A DNA stretch of 64,000 nt, taken from CBDFLD01 sp965249005. Lineage in GTDB: Bacteria; Acidobacteriota; UBA6911. The stretch covers positions 1 to 64,000 of the forward strand of contig CBDFLD010000023.1 of NCBI GenBank assembly GCA_965249005.1. The letters run 5' to 3'. The position numbers and the translations under genes are program-made. The notes under the pieces were generated by a model. It did not search any database and was not told the DNA's origin. It was given only the letters and a program-made list of their open reading frames with translations. Each line of letters begins with the position of its first letter. Position 1 is the first letter of the stretch. Of the stretch, positions 42,857 to 51,635 are shown one piece after another.

Positions 42857-44989
42857 TCACCGCGAGCGCGCCGTTTCCGCGATGGTGCGATAGATGTTTT
42901 GTGCTTTGCGGAATAGCTCGATTACGGAGTCTCTCTTCTGAGGTGTTTCGAAGAAACCACGCTGCTTCACGCTCGCAATCAATTGCTCGATCCAGTCCAC
43001 CCAGAAAGCCGCATCAGAGCTCGAAGCGATCGGGCTATCGCCCAAATAGCAATAGACGGGACTCGTGTGGGCAAAGACTCGAGCATCGTTTAGAACCAAC
43101 CGGTGCGCCGGTCCAAAGACACGCGCGGCTATCCACGCGCTGCGGTCCAGAAGTACCTCCTGCTCGATCTGGACAAAACTCTCGGAGGCCCCGATCTTCT
43201 GTGAGGCAACCACGGATCCGTTGACCACGATTTCCAGTGTTTCCATCGGGACCAGGGAACGGGCCTCTGCACGAACCTGAACTGTTGCCGGTGCGTCCGT
43301 GGAAAATCTCAGCTCACCCCCGGGCTCTTGGTCCGCAACACTCAGGGTCAAGAAGGGCCCGTTGGTAGCGAAGCTATGCCCTTTCTTGAAATTCTCGATC
43401 CAGCGGTTGTAGGAAAAACTCCCGGGCACCTTCACATACACCCGGCACCCGCCAACAACGGTTGCCATCAAGACGTTCGTGAAAGCGTCACTTCCGGCGG
43501 AAATCGCGCAACGAAAACCGCAGTTCAGCGCGCGATACCAGAGCTCCATCGAGCCGGGCTCGTTGAAGTTGCTGAGCACGTCGAGCGCGTCCACTTCCCC
43601 CAACGCCAGATCCACCGGAAACTCCTTGGCTCCGGCGGCACCTGCTCCTTTGAAGTCGGCTCGTATGGTCGGGTGGACGTAGGTCACAGCCCCGCCCTGT
43701 GACCGAGCCTGCTTGGCTTGCGCGTAGTTGGCCGGGTAGTCCTCCGCATGTGGGGTTCCCGGGAACCCGGTATAAATCGGATGCACGAGCTGCCGCAGGT
43801 TCAAAAAAGCCATGTGGCCATACAGTGCTCGGTTTCGCATCTCTTCATTCCAGTAAAGGATCCGGTGTTTTTCGCTGAGACGATGAGGCTTTCCTTCAAA
43901 GAAACGATAGTCGTGCAGCACCCTCCCATCGGAATTCGATACCATCAGGTTCGCGATATCCAAACCCTCTGCCAAGACCTGTAAGAAGACATCATCGACG
44001 CCGATCACCTCGTTGTTTGTACAGTTGGCGTGGATGTGGACATCGGAGCTGTACCAATCTTCCTCGTGCAAGCGATAGCGGCGATCGAGCTCCATATCGA
44101 GCCGTTGCGTTTGATCGGGCCGAACGTTGATTGTTTTGCGGACCGGAGCGTACTCCATCCCCCGCACCGCCTCGATGACTGCCTCGCCTGCCGGAAGCAC
44201 GATCTCGAACGAATCCTTGGCGTGGAAGAAGTACTCGCCACTGCGCCAGAGGATCCGTGCAAGTGCACCCAGGGGCATGTGGGCCATCCCATCGGAACCT
44301 GTGAGATAGATCCGGGCAGCCACAGGTTGATTCTCGGGATCGTGCAAATCGACTCGCACTGTGCCGGCCGGCCGGACGTCAGCCTCGAGCCGAAAGCTGG
44401 CGTTTGTACCGCCGGCCTCGAAGGCCATGGCCAGGGATTGCAAGCCGACGACATCTTGCTGCAGGTTGAGGCAGAATCCGCGCACGGAGTCCGGTGGAAC
44501 CACGAAGTCGTAGTCCTTCCACCTCGATCGCACCCTCAACAACTCGGGTTCTGGACGCTCGTTTCGGACCAAAAGAGGAAGAATGATCCGGTATCCGGGC
44601 ATCATGATGATGCGGCCGGGCGCACTCACGATCTCGATCTCGCCCTCCTTCAGACGGAGTTTGGTGAGAATGGGGCTGTCCAGTGAATCAAAATGCTCGG
44701 CGCGATAAATCGTTCTCCCGAACATCATCCAGGCGTGCTCTGCGGCGTCATAGCGCGTTTCTTTATGTCTCAACAAGACCCGGGCGACATCTGAGGCGGC
44801 TACCAGCCCGTCCAGTTCCCATTGCGACGGTGGAACCTTCGTGACATAGATGAGCTGTGGGTTGGGAACCTCCGTCCGGAGTCGCGGCGGCCGGATCTGC
44901 GCATCGATTGGATCCCAAGAGAGGGTCAAGCAGAAGAGAGCACCCAGGAGAAAGAAAACGGCAATAAGATGTTTGAATGCAGGTTTCAT
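42857..44989 (-). CDS. CehA/McbA-family PHP-domain metallohydrolase, exported
   Basis: A 710-residue protein with a signal peptide (to about residue 33). After a roughly 330-residue beta-rich N-terminus, EEDWYSSDVHIHANCTNNEV gives the PHP metal-binding HxH. AISAGSDAF near 500 and the Asp/His in YVHPTIRADFKG fit the rest of the metal site. CehA is a carbaryl hydrolase, but most relatives have unknown substrates. The ATG at 44989 is preferred; a TTG at 45016 would extend it. It lies 36 nt after the serine hydrolase stop on the same strand, so the two may share a transcript. A second PHP protein is encoded 1.5 kb away. Confidence 0.85.
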   Translation of the reverse strand: MKPAFKHLIAVFFLLGALFCLTLSWDPIDAQIRPPRLRTEVPNPQLIYVTKVPPSQWELDGLVAASDVARVLLRHKETRYDAAEHAWMMFGRTIYRAEHFDSLDSPILTKLRLKEGEIEIVSAPGRIIMMPGYRIILPLLVRNERPEPELLRVRSRWKDYDFVVPPDSVRGFCLNLQQDVVGLQSLAMAFEAGGTNASFRLEADVRPAGTVRVDLHDPENQPVAARIYLTGSDGMAHMPLGALARILWRSGEYFFHAKDSFEIVLPAGEAVIEAVRGMEYAPVRKTINVRPDQTQRLDMELDRRYRLHEEDWYSSDVHIHANCTNNEVIGVDDVFLQVLAEGLDIANLMVSNSDGRVLHDYRFFEGKPHRLSEKHRILYWNEEMRNRALYGHMAFLNLRQLVHPIYTGFPGTPHAEDYPANYAQAKQARSQGGAVTYVHPTIRADFKGAGAAGAKEFPVDLALGEVDALDVLSNFNEPGSMELWYRALNCGFRCAISAGSDAFTNVLMATVVGGCRVYVKVPGSFSYNRWIENFKKGHSFATNGPFLTLSVADQEPGGELRFSTDAPATVQVRAEARSLVPMETLEIVVNGSVVASQKIGASESFVQIEQEVLLDRSAWIAARVFGPAHRLVLNDARVFAHTSPVYCYLGDSPIASSSDAAFWVDWIEQLIASVKQRGFFETPQKRDSVIELFRKAQNIYRTIAETARSR

Positions 44990-45025
44990 GAGATTACCGA
45001 AAGGTGCCGGCCTCAAGTCGAAAGG

Positions 45026-46282
45026 TCAAGCAACCTCTGCCTCCGCGAGTAGCCGGGTTGTAATGGCGCCAGGGTCGATCCCGTACGTGTTCGTGAAGGC
45101 GATAGCGCCAATTCTGTCCGAGGGTCTGAATTTGATGTTGGTATTGATGCCCGGGTCGCCACCGCTGTGCTCCCAGGTGACGCTCGCTCGTTCTCGATGA
45201 TACCCGTACCAGGTCAACCCCTGCACGCGTTCGTTTTCCAGTCGATGCGGTCGAAGCATTTCCCGTATCGTACGCTCCTGCAAGATCCTCCGATCATTGC
45301 AAAGGCCGAGGTTCAAATACGCGCGAAGAAAACGGCTCAACTGTCGAACGCTCGTCCGCAAAAACCCATCCGGATAGTTGGGATGGTTGTAGAAGCAATT
45401 GGGCTCGTACTTTCCGCGCTGGATGGGCGGCGCAACGGAAAGGTTTTCGCGCACAACCGGTTCCGTCCAATCCGGACCCCGGACCACACCGCCGGAAGTG
45501 AATCCATACGGGATTGCATGCTTGGACAGATCAATATCGGACAGAAGCCAGGACGTCTCCTTCATTTCGAGTGGATCGAAGATGAACTCCTTGCAGTAGG
45601 CAGGGAACGGAACGCCGGCGATGGATTCCACAAGGTGGCCGAGCAATCCATAGGCAACGTTGCTGTAGCTCCAGGCGCTCCCCGGCGACCAGGGATGAAA
45701 GTTTTCTTCCGGGGCGAAGTACGCTCCGCCAGGCGCGAGATATTGTTCCAGCCACGTTCCAAGGGGCACAGGGGAATCTCCGCAGGCGTAGGCCGCCCCG
45801 TACGCCGCCCCATCTTTGATCGAGGATGTGTGGGTGAGTAGTTGCCTGAATGTGATAGGAACATGCGGTCGCGTTGGATTTCGAATCGCAAACGAGAGAT
45901 ACGCGCCGACGTCGTCGTCCAGCCGGAGTTTCCCTCGTTCCCATAGCTGCATGAGTGCCGTGGCGGTAACTGTCTTCGAGACAGAGCCGATATTTTGAAT
46001 GGAATCGATGCTCATCGGCTCACGCTTTGACAGATTTGCCCAGCCATACCCGTTGGCCCACACAACGCGATCGTCTTCTACGACGCAAGCCGCCACCCCC
46101 GGGATGTGGTCCCGACGCATTTTCTCTTCGATGAATGCATCGCGCGCGCTTCTGGTACAAGAGGATAGCAAGGTGCCAACAGCCCCGGATGCGAGGGCCC
46201 CGCAAGACGATAGGAATTGCCGACGGCACGGTTTCGTCTCGGAACTCCTCTGCGGTTCGAACCAGGCACCATATGCGGACAC
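45026..46282 (-). CDS. Tat-exported serine hydrolase, class C beta-lactamase-like
   Basis: A 418-residue member of the beta-lactamase/transpeptidase-like family. CRRQFLSSCGAL (19-30) is a twin-arginine signal that ends in LLSSC (Cys42), suggesting a lipoprotein sent through Tat. GSVSKTVTATAL has SVSK (Ser100, Lys103), SYSN the second motif, and HSGGDPG the third (KTG-like). Such proteins act as esterases, D-amino-acid peptidases or lactamases; the substrate is not known. The start is GTG at 46282, fixed by AAGGAG 5 nt upstream. It is upstream of the CehA-type gene and divergent from the propeller-PHP gene. Confidence 0.88.
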   Translation of the reverse strand: MSAYGAWFEPQRSSETKPCRRQFLSSCGALASGAVGTLLSSCTRSARDAFIEEKMRRDHIPGVAACVVEDDRVVWANGYGWANLSKREPMSIDSIQNIGSVSKTVTATALMQLWERGKLRLDDDVGAYLSFAIRNPTRPHVPITFRQLLTHTSSIKDGAAYGAAYACGDSPVPLGTWLEQYLAPGGAYFAPEENFHPWSPGSAWSYSNVAYGLLGHLVESIAGVPFPAYCKEFIFDPLEMKETSWLLSDIDLSKHAIPYGFTSGGVVRGPDWTEPVVRENLSVAPPIQRGKYEPNCFYNHPNYPDGFLRTSVRQLSRFLRAYLNLGLCNDRRILQERTIREMLRPHRLENERVQGLTWYGYHRERASVTWEHSGGDPGINTNIKFRPSDRIGAIAFTNTYGIDPGAITTRLLAEAEVA

Positions 46283-46459
46283 AGCTTCTCCTTGAACCCA
46301 CGGATAGTAAATCTCCTCTCCTCCCTTGGCACAAGTTGAAAAGTACGGACGACGGAACCCCCTCCTCCCTCCTGCGCCGATGTTTCTTGATCCTCTGCAT
46401 GGATAGAATTAGACTCTCCGTCAATCCCAAATGTTTTTGACAACCAAAGGTGCCCAATA

Positions 46460-48964
46460 GTGAAAATCGAAAGATCCATTTGCCTTGTGGTATTTCTTGC
46501 CGCCTTGGCCGGGCCGCAGAGCTTTCTGTGCTTGGATGCCGCGAACGCTTTCCCCCTTCAGGAAGAGTTCGGCAATCAAACCTCCGTGGCCGTCGGACAT
46601 GAAACCCGGGAGGACGACATGCCCTCGATTGCCGTGGCCCCCGACGGATCGGTATGGGTCGCGTGGCTGAGTTTTGGGAACAGCCGTGATGACGTCGCTC
46701 TCCGTCGGTTCAAGGACGGGAAATGGCGCAACATGCATTGGGTGCCCGACACGAGCGGGGACAGCTGGATGCCGCAGGTTTGTATCGATGCTGACGACGG
46801 GGTATGGGTCGTCTGGTCTCAGCAGGTGAAGGGAAACTGGGACATCTACGCCCGCCGGCTGGATCCCAAGCGGCATTTGTGGGGACCGCCAAAGCGATTA
46901 ACGAATAACCCTCTGCCGGACATTGTTCCTAGGGTATGGTCCGATCAAAAGGGAAGAGCGGCACTCGTTTGGCAGGGTTTTCGCGGTCGAACCAGCCAAA
47001 TATTCCTGCGCACCCTTGCTGGAAAGGATTGGTCGGATGCACTACGCATCGGCGCCGTCGACGCCAACGATTGGGATCCGTCAGTCGCCGTGGATAGCCG
47101 AGGTACGGCCTGGGTTGCTTACGATAGTTACCGAAACGGCAACTACGATGTCTTCTTGGCGCAGATCGAGTCCGGGCAAATCCGCCAGGAGCTGCCGGTC
47201 GCAGCCACGCCGAGATTCGAGGCGCGGGCCACGGTGGCCGTCGACGGCATGGATAGAGTGTGGGTTGCCTGGGAGTCGGGCCCGCCGAACTGGGGAAAGG
47301 ATCAGGGCTACGTCATCCGGGAAAGCGAGCACGGCGTCCGGCTGGGGGGCGAACGGCGCCCTCGTTTGCTCTGCTACCAGGACGGAAAGTGGTACAGCCC
47401 GTCGGCCCCCCTCGCCTCGGCGTTCGGGAACGTCAACGCCTATCAGCCACAGGTTTTCTCCGACGGCACGGGTTCCGTCTGGGTCGCGGTCAAACTTCGC
47501 AAGACCGGCCCTCCTAAACCAATTTTCCCGCCGAGACCCGGCTATTTCGAATACTGGGTGACGCGCGTCGAAGGGAGCCAGTGGGCCGAGTCTTTTCCCT
47601 TGTCGCACAGCAAGGGCCGTTTGAGCACGCTCATGGACGCCGCAAAGGCCGAGGGAGGTCCACTGTGGATGGTGTGGCCGACCGACAATCGTGAAGAGAA
47701 TTACTACCATCGACCGCGACGGCAGCAAGTGCACGCTACCGTCGTCTCCGCACCGGGATCCGCTGACCCGCCGGTGCTCCAGGTATTTGAAGGAGAGCCC
47801 GCGATCGAGGTGCGGGCTGGGCATCGAGATGAGCCCGGCGACCTTCAGGCCATTCGCGCCTACCGGGCCGAGATCGGAGGCGGCGAGCACAAGATCGTGC
47901 GGGGAGATTTTCACCGGCACACCGAGCTGAGCTGGGACGAGGGGGGCAAAAACGACGGTTCCCTGCAGGATGCCTTTCGATACATGATCGATGCCGCCTC
48001 GATGGACTTCGGAGCTTCGACTGATCATCAAGGAGGCGCCTGGCCGTATTGGTGGTGGTTTAGTTTGAAGATGACCGACATGTACCATATTGCCGATCGC
48101 TTTGCGGCCGTATACGGCTATGAACGCAGCGCCAGTTTTCCCTTCGGTCATCGCAATATGTTCTTCGTCGAACGCTCCGATGCCCGCGTCAGTCCCTTCT
48201 TTCTGAAGGCCGGCGCGAAGGTGTACGACTTTCCTTTGAACCCTGAAGGCGACGAACCGGCCGACGAAACTGGAGATCTGGTAGAGAACGACACGGAGCT
48301 GCTTTACGAGGAAGTGCGCAGCGGCAACGGACTGATCATTCCACACACCTCGGGCCATTCCATGTTCGGAACCGATTGGAGGGCCAATGATCCGGAACTG
48401 GAGCCGGTGGTCGAGATCTTTCAGGGGTGCCGCACCAGCTACGAGCAGGAGGGAGCTCCCTATGTGGCGACCGAGGCGGACGAGGCTCGGATCTGGAGCC
48501 GACACAAACCGATCGGAATGGTGGCCAACGCGTGGGCCAAGGGATACAAGCTGGGCATCATTGCGAGTTCCGATCATTTCTCGACCCATATTTCCTATGC
48601 GATGGTCTATACGCAGGACTCGTCGCGGCAGGGTATCCTGGATGCCATTCGGAAGAGGCATACCTACGGCGCGACCGACAACATCATCTTGGAAGTTCGG
48701 ATGGGCGCGAGCTTTATGGGGGACGAAGTAAGACTCGAACAGTTCGAACCCGTTCGGGTGACAGCTCGCGGCACCGGCGAGATCTCCCGCGTGGACATCA
48801 TCAAGGACAGCCAGGTGGTGTACTCGGTGGAGCCCGGACAGCAGAACATCGATTTCAAGTACAACGACATGGACTTCGATCAGGGCCGCCATTACTACTA
48901 CGTTCGCCTTCAACAGCAAGACGGTATGATCGCCTGGTCGTCTCCGTTCTTTGTGAATTACTAG
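46460..48964 (+). CDS. Beta-propeller and PHP-domain fusion protein, exported (DUF3604-like)
   Basis: An 834-residue protein with a signal peptide (to about residue 30). Residues 40-420 form a propeller of repeats such as SIAVAPDGSVWVAWL, VCIDADDGVWVVWSQ, SVAVDSRGTAWVAYDS and TVAVDGMDRVWVAWES. Residues 470-834 are a PHP-like metallohydrolase: RGDFHRHTELSWDEGG, FGASTDHQG, IPHTSGHS and IIASSDHFSTH are the metal-ligand clusters. It may hydrolyse phosphoester, ester or carbamate bonds of an exported substrate. Start is GTG at 46460 with AAGG 10 nt upstream. The gene is divergent from the serine hydrolase gene; the 177-bp gap shows no clear promoter. Confidence 0.8.
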   Translation: MKIERSICLVVFLAALAGPQSFLCLDAANAFPLQEEFGNQTSVAVGHETREDDMPSIAVAPDGSVWVAWLSFGNSRDDVALRRFKDGKWRNMHWVPDTSGDSWMPQVCIDADDGVWVVWSQQVKGNWDIYARRLDPKRHLWGPPKRLTNNPLPDIVPRVWSDQKGRAALVWQGFRGRTSQIFLRTLAGKDWSDALRIGAVDANDWDPSVAVDSRGTAWVAYDSYRNGNYDVFLAQIESGQIRQELPVAATPRFEARATVAVDGMDRVWVAWESGPPNWGKDQGYVIRESEHGVRLGGERRPRLLCYQDGKWYSPSAPLASAFGNVNAYQPQVFSDGTGSVWVAVKLRKTGPPKPIFPPRPGYFEYWVTRVEGSQWAESFPLSHSKGRLSTLMDAAKAEGGPLWMVWPTDNREENYYHRPRRQQVHATVVSAPGSADPPVLQVFEGEPAIEVRAGHRDEPGDLQAIRAYRAEIGGGEHKIVRGDFHRHTELSWDEGGKNDGSLQDAFRYMIDAASMDFGASTDHQGGAWPYWWWFSLKMTDMYHIADRFAAVYGYERSASFPFGHRNMFFVERSDARVSPFFLKAGAKVYDFPLNPEGDEPADETGDLVENDTELLYEEVRSGNGLIIPHTSGHSMFGTDWRANDPELEPVVEIFQGCRTSYEQEGAPYVATEADEARIWSRHKPIGMVANAWAKGYKLGIIASSDHFSTHISYAMVYTQDSSRQGILDAIRKRHTYGATDNIILEVRMGASFMGDEVRLEQFEPVRVTARGTGEISRVDIIKDSQVVYSVEPGQQNIDFKYNDMDFDQGRHYYYVRLQQQDGMIAWSSPFFVNY

Positions 48965-49140
48965 AGCGCTGTGCGTCATGCGCTTAGCGTCGAGCACTGG
49001 CGTTGTCCGCCATCCGGTCTCCACTTTCCGTGGGAAACTCGAGTAGAACTCCATGATCTCTCCGGCGAGAGACTCTTGCGCGTTCGCTGCAGAAAGCGCT
49101 CAGCGCCGGACGCTCAGCGCTCGACGGAAAGCTGTATGCG
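48965..49140. repeat. Intergenic GCGCT-AGCGC repeat cluster
   Basis: Short palindromic units GCGCTTAGCGTCGAGC (about 48980), AGCGCTCAGCGCCG and GCTCAGCGCTCGAC (about 49095-49125) recur within 160 bp. Similar AAGCGCTAAGCGC text lies at 8114-8128 and AAGCGCTTTCCGCTTACCGC at 52190-52209. No gene is seen here. Confidence 0.5.
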
Positions 49141-49155
49141 AGGCCTGGAATAGGC

Positions 49156-49161
49156 TATAAT
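49156..49161 (+). promoter_or_regulatory. Candidate -10 element of the 2-oxoacid oxidoreductase operon
   Basis: A perfect TATAAT lies 61 nt before the delta-subunit start, but the expected -35 position (49133-49138, TGTATG) matches poorly. It is the only clear candidate for the operon. Confidence 0.35.
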
Positions 49162-49222
49162 CAGTAAATCATTGGCTTGTTTGCCATCACTCGGGTAATC
49201 CACCAACGAAAGGACGGACCTT

Positions 49223-49501
49223 ATCAAAGCCATACGCAAGGTCAAACCAAAGGCACAGCTCGGATACATCGAGATTATCGATTTCCGTTGTAAGGGCTGT
49301 GATCTTTGTATTCCGGCCTGCCCCGTCGACATCATCGAGAAGGCCGGGGCCGATCGCGTCAACTGGATGGGCTGGGTTCCGGTACAGGTGACAGACATGA
49401 CACAGTGTATTGCCTGCTCGTTGTGTGCCAGGATCTGCCCGGACATGGCCATCGACGTCTACCGGTTCAAGAAACCGATTCCCCATGAGGTCGCTTCATG
49501 A
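49223..49501 (+). CDS. 2-oxoacid:ferredoxin oxidoreductase delta subunit (2x[4Fe-4S] ferredoxin)
   Basis: A frame of about 92 residues with two complete cluster motifs, FRCKGCDLCIPACP and QCIACSLCARICPDMA, ending VYRFKKPIPHEVAS. It is the electron-transfer subunit that passes electrons from the TPP site to external ferredoxin. The open frame begins after a stop at 49196 and contains no ATG, GTG or TTG before the cluster motifs. AAAGGA (49209-49214) sits 8 nt before ATC at 49223, which is the likely but unusual start; a sequence error is the alternative. Its TGA overlaps the ATG of the alpha subunit (ATGA, 49498-49501). First gene of the delta-alpha-beta-gamma operon. Confidence 0.8.
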   Translation: MKAIRKVKPKAQLGYIEIIDFRCKGCDLCIPACPVDIIEKAGADRVNWMGWVPVQVTDMTQCIACSLCARICPDMAIDVYRFKKPIPHEVAS

Positions 49502-50757
49502 GCAACAACAGTTTTCAGCCCCCTTTCGGCAAGCCGACGATGGGTGCGCACGCGATGGGTATCGGGGCCATGATGGCGGGGGTCGACTATTTTGCGGGTT
49601 ACCCCATCACGCCTCAAACCGAGCTCTTGGAGTATGTGTCTCAAGCCATGCCCGAACAGGGAGCGATGTTTCAACAGATGGGGGATGAAATCTCCAGCAT
49701 CATGTCCGTCTTTGGGGCGGCGGCAGCCGGAAAACGGGCGATGACTGCTTCCGTGGGCCCCGGTCTGACCTTGATGATCGATGGACTGACCAACGCAGCC
49801 GGAGCGGAGGTCCCGCTGGTCTTGGGCGCCATTACACGCGCTCACGTCGGTGTTTCGGGGGGACTATACCCGGCCCAATCAGATATTCGAATGTTGAGGG
49901 GGCTCGGAAATGGTGATTACCAACTACCGCTGTTGGCGCCGGACTCGATCACCGAGACAGCTCAGCTGACAGCGGAGGCATTCGACATCGCCGATATCTA
50001 TACCATGCCTGTCATCGTATCGATCGACGGCAAGCTGTCGAATATGATCGAAAACCTCAACCCGTTCGAGGTTCCCAAGCGCGAGCTGCCTCCAAAGAAA
50101 TGGTCGCTGGACAATCCGATCAGCGAATATCGACGTGCCGTTGCGGCTGCCCGGACTCCGGAGCTCGACACGATGATCTGCTACGAGCTGCAGGAAAAGT
50201 ACAAGGTCATGGCCGAAGAGGAAGTTCGCTATGAGGCCGTCATGTGCGAAGACGCCGAGTTTGTCGTCGTCGCCTTCGGTGTCATGGCCCGGATCGCCAA
50301 GGAAGCGGTGAGAAGTGCGAGGAAGGAAGGAATCAAGGTCGGTCTGTTTCGTCCCATTACACTCTATCCGTTTCCGGAGAAAGTGCTTCACAGCTTGGCC
50401 GGCCAGCTCAAGGAAGTTCTGGTCACCGAGATGAACTTCGGACAGGTACTCGTGGACGTTCGCTTGGCCGTCAACGGCCAGTGTCCGATTCAGTTTCTGG
50501 GCCAGCCGGCCTTGACGGTGCCGGTGGAAGCGGTAGAAGAAGGGATTCGTGCCATGGCAAGGGGGGAACCGGTAAAGCCCCGCACCTTTCAAGAAGTTCA
50601 CCCCACCGCTGCCCACATCGTAGAGACCTTGTCTCCGGACCGGCGGCGGTTTCTCGAAGAATTGGCCAAGAAGAAAGGGGCTTCCGATCCGCAGCAATGG
50701 ATGGATCAGCTCTTCGGAATCCGCCCCAACCGGATAGTTAAAGGAGTTGGGCAATGA
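49498..50757 (+). CDS. 2-oxoacid:ferredoxin oxidoreductase alpha subunit
   Basis: A 419-residue subunit with the pyrimidine-binding domain: GAHAMGIGAMMAGVDYFAGYP and TPQTELLEYVS start it, and QQMGDEISSIMSVFGAAAAG contains the TPP-activating Glu. The remaining domain includes VFGVMARIAKEAVRSARKE and FRPITLYPFPEKVLHSLAGQ, standard for the KorA/PorA/VorB group. The complex converts a 2-oxoacid, CoA and oxidised ferredoxin to acyl-CoA, CO2 and reduced ferredoxin. Which oxoacid (pyruvate, 2-oxoglutarate, branched-chain, indolepyruvate) cannot be decided by eye. Translationally coupled to the delta subunit. Confidence 0.92.
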   Translation: MSNNSFQPPFGKPTMGAHAMGIGAMMAGVDYFAGYPITPQTELLEYVSQAMPEQGAMFQQMGDEISSIMSVFGAAAAGKRAMTASVGPGLTLMIDGLTNAAGAEVPLVLGAITRAHVGVSGGLYPAQSDIRMLRGLGNGDYQLPLLAPDSITETAQLTAEAFDIADIYTMPVIVSIDGKLSNMIENLNPFEVPKRELPPKKWSLDNPISEYRRAVAAARTPELDTMICYELQEKYKVMAEEEVRYEAVMCEDAEFVVVAFGVMARIAKEAVRSARKEGIKVGLFRPITLYPFPEKVLHSLAGQLKEVLVTEMNFGQVLVDVRLAVNGQCPIQFLGQPALTVPVEAVEEGIRAMARGEPVKPRTFQEVHPTAAHIVETLSPDRRRFLEELAKKKGASDPQQWMDQLFGIRPNRIVKGVGQ

Positions 50758-50845
50758 AGACTCAAGTCCATATGCGCCCCAGGAGTATAGCAAAAGGAGT
50801 TGGAAGATGACGACCGAAGTGTATACGCCCCCTGCCGTGGAAACG
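50743..50845 (+). repeat. Duplicated ribosome-site/start segment with an 18-codon leader frame
   Basis: AAAGGAGTTGGGCAATGAAG (50742-50761) and its continuation to CATATGCGCCCC recur at about 50793 as AAAGGAGTTGGAAGATGACG and GTATACGCCCC. The first copy opens a frame (ATG 50754, overlapping the alpha stop) of 18 codons whose TGA overlaps the ATG of the beta gene (50807). It looks like an old 52-bp duplication that leaves a short coupling or decoy frame between the subunits. Confidence 0.65.
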
Positions 50846-51625
50846 TCGAAGATCAGTCCCGGGGCCGATGATGTAATGACCGGGCTTCCGATGACCTGGT
50901 GCCCCGGCTGTGGACATGGAACGTTGACGCAGCTGATTGCCGACGTGATTTCGGAACTGAATATTCGGGATCGAGCCATTCTTGCCATCGGGGTGGGATG
51001 TGGCGGATCGATTGTGGCTCAACTAGATGTCCACGCGGTTTTCGCGCCTCACGGCCGCGCCAGTGATACGGCGACAGGGGTCGCCCGGATGTTGCCCGAT
51101 CGCGTCGTGATCCAGTACTCCGGCGATGGGGATTCGATCGGGATCGGTTTAGCCGGGCTCATGCATTCGTGCAATCGCGCCGAGAACTTTCTCGTCTTCA
51201 TCTACAACAACAATGTGTACGGAATGACGGGCGGTCAGATGGGGCCCACCACGACCAAAGAAGTTCCCACGACGACGTTTCAATCGGGGCGTGAGGAAGA
51301 CGTGATGGGCTATCCCATGGATATCGTCAAAACCGTGGCGCACTTTCCCGGTGTGGCCTATGCGGCCCGTGTGGCTCTAACCTCGGCCACGCGTTACTCC
51401 CAGGCGCGCAAGATCGTCAAACGTGCCTTCGATATTCATCTCGCGGGAATCAAGGGAATGAAGATCGTCGATGCCCTGGGCAACTGCAACGTCAACTGGA
51501 AAGGGGGCGGCGTCACCTTTACGCCGGAAACCGCAAACGAATTCATCGAGGACTCCATCATGGGTTATTTCGAGATGGGCGAACGGAGTGTCCCCGAAGG
51601 ATACAAGCCGATCGTTTTCAAGTAG
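50807..51625 (+). CDS. 2-oxoacid:ferredoxin oxidoreductase beta subunit (TPP-binding)
   Basis: A 272-residue subunit. MTWCPGCGHGTLTQLIADVI carries the Cys pair of the [4Fe-4S] site (third and fourth Cys later), IGVGCGGSIVAQ follows, and YSGDGDSIGIGLAGLMHSCN with YNNNVYGMTGGQ is the GDGD...NN TPP/Mg2+ motif. TKEVPTTTFQSGREEDVMGYP is typical. It partners the alpha subunit. The ATG at 50807 follows AAAGGAGTTGGAAG, a strong site that is itself a copy of the sequence 52 nt upstream. Confidence 0.92.
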   Translation: MTTEVYTPPAVETSKISPGADDVMTGLPMTWCPGCGHGTLTQLIADVISELNIRDRAILAIGVGCGGSIVAQLDVHAVFAPHGRASDTATGVARMLPDRVVIQYSGDGDSIGIGLAGLMHSCNRAENFLVFIYNNNVYGMTGGQMGPTTTKEVPTTTFQSGREEDVMGYPMDIVKTVAHFPGVAYAARVALTSATRYSQARKIVKRAFDIHLAGIKGMKIVDALGNCNVNWKGGGVTFTPETANEFIEDSIMGYFEMGERSVPEGYKPIVFK

Positions 51626-51635
51626 CGGGGATGTG

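Noticed and set aside
47081..49054. 657-codon minus-strand frame opposite the propeller-PHP gene
   Set aside because: Composition is low-complexity antisense text without motifs; the plus-strand gene has clear propeller and PHP motifs.
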